DNA of 58,442 bases from Chthonomonas sp. UBA2017 (GTDB lineage Bacteria > Armatimonadota > Fimbriimonadia > Fimbriimonadales > Fimbriimonadaceae), in assembly GCA_002335425.1 (NCBI GenBank), contig DDCB01000032.1:653-59094 (forward strand), written 5' to 3'. A program made the position numbers and the translations under genes. The stretch's first letter is position 1. Every line of letters starts with the position of its first letter. Below the pieces are notes generated by a model, which was not told where the DNA came from, did no database searches, and saw nothing but the letters and a program-made list of their open reading frames with translations. Of this stretch, positions 58,440-58,442 are shown piece by piece.

Positions 58440-58442
58440 CCA

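Noticed and set aside
1..58442. Search for tRNA genes, rRNA genes, CRISPR arrays, insertion sequences and prophage genes
   Set aside because: No TTCGA-type T-arm with acceptor pairing, no repeat-spacer array and no transposase or integrase motif was found by eye. A tRNAscan or ISfinder run would settle this.

Overview
The window looks like a piece of chromosome from a GC-rich, diderm-type bacterium (GC near 60% by eye, not computed). The best guess is the Armatimonadota, class Fimbriimonadia. That guess rests on a DUF1559-type prepilin with the GFTMVELLVVIAII signature, a LytR-CpsA-Psr protein beside LolA-like, alpha-2-macroglobulin and outer-envelope style proteins, and the gene order. It is inference, since no rRNA is present. 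No transposase, integrase, phage gene, CRISPR array or tRNA gene was seen, so this is mostly core chromosome. Genes are tightly packed, and many junctions are 1-4 base stop/start overlaps (ATGA, GTGA, TTGA, CTGA). Several start codons appear to be TTG, and one appears to be CTG.

Layout, left part. A truncated secreted LolA-like protein (minus) faces a small unknown protein. A plus-strand run follows: acyl-CoA dehydrogenase, trmD, rplS, lepB, fabD, fabG, dnaE, nadK, an orphan oligopeptide-type ABC ATPase, phoU and an ABC exporter with an unusual N-terminal domain (1173-14982). A minus block holds a LytR-CpsA-Psr protein, a pilin-like protein, lysS, a MerC-domain protein with a palindromic operator, and a PAP2 phosphatase (14931-19481). 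A plus block has a prepilin, a GAF/degenerate-GGDEF sensor and a TPR-like protein (19596-22856). A coupled minus operon follows: a CpxP-like protein, ruvX, mltG, a YqeG-GtrA fusion, aroE and a Sua5-type tRNA modification gene (22844-27791).

Middle part. A polysaccharide cluster (27852-34378, plus) encodes a Wzx-like flippase, two glycosyltransferases, a Wzy-like polymerase and an AsnB-type amidotransferase. Convergent to it is a P-type ATPase operon headed by a TFIIB-type zinc-ribbon gene. Its leader carries a clear yybP-ykoY manganese riboswitch whose 3' end doubles as one arm of an intrinsic terminator. Divergent from this are dacB and a small membrane protein whose genes overlap by 143 bases.

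Right part. A minus-strand chain runs ppx, ppk1, a polytopic membrane protein, a 1575-residue alpha-2-macroglobulin and vanW, and then directly into the RNase P RNA gene rnpB. The vanW reading frame runs through the first half of rnpB. Divergent from ppx is a small HD-type (p)ppGpp-hydrolase-like gene, followed by ffh, rpsP, khpA, rimM, obgE, nadD and rsfS. In many bacteria trmD and rplS directly follow rimM; here they lie about 50 kb away at 2762-3885. The last 2 kb (56477-58439) is a gene-poor stretch, a secreted unknown protein of lower GC and a DUF3303 protein.

Functional themes are translation (ffh, rpsP, rimM, trmD, rplS, obgE, rsfS, lysS, rnpB, khpA), envelope building (mltG, dacB, LytR-CpsA-Psr, PAP2, the polysaccharide cluster), lipid metabolism, phosphate and polyphosphate handling (phoU, ppk1, ppx) and manganese homeostasis.
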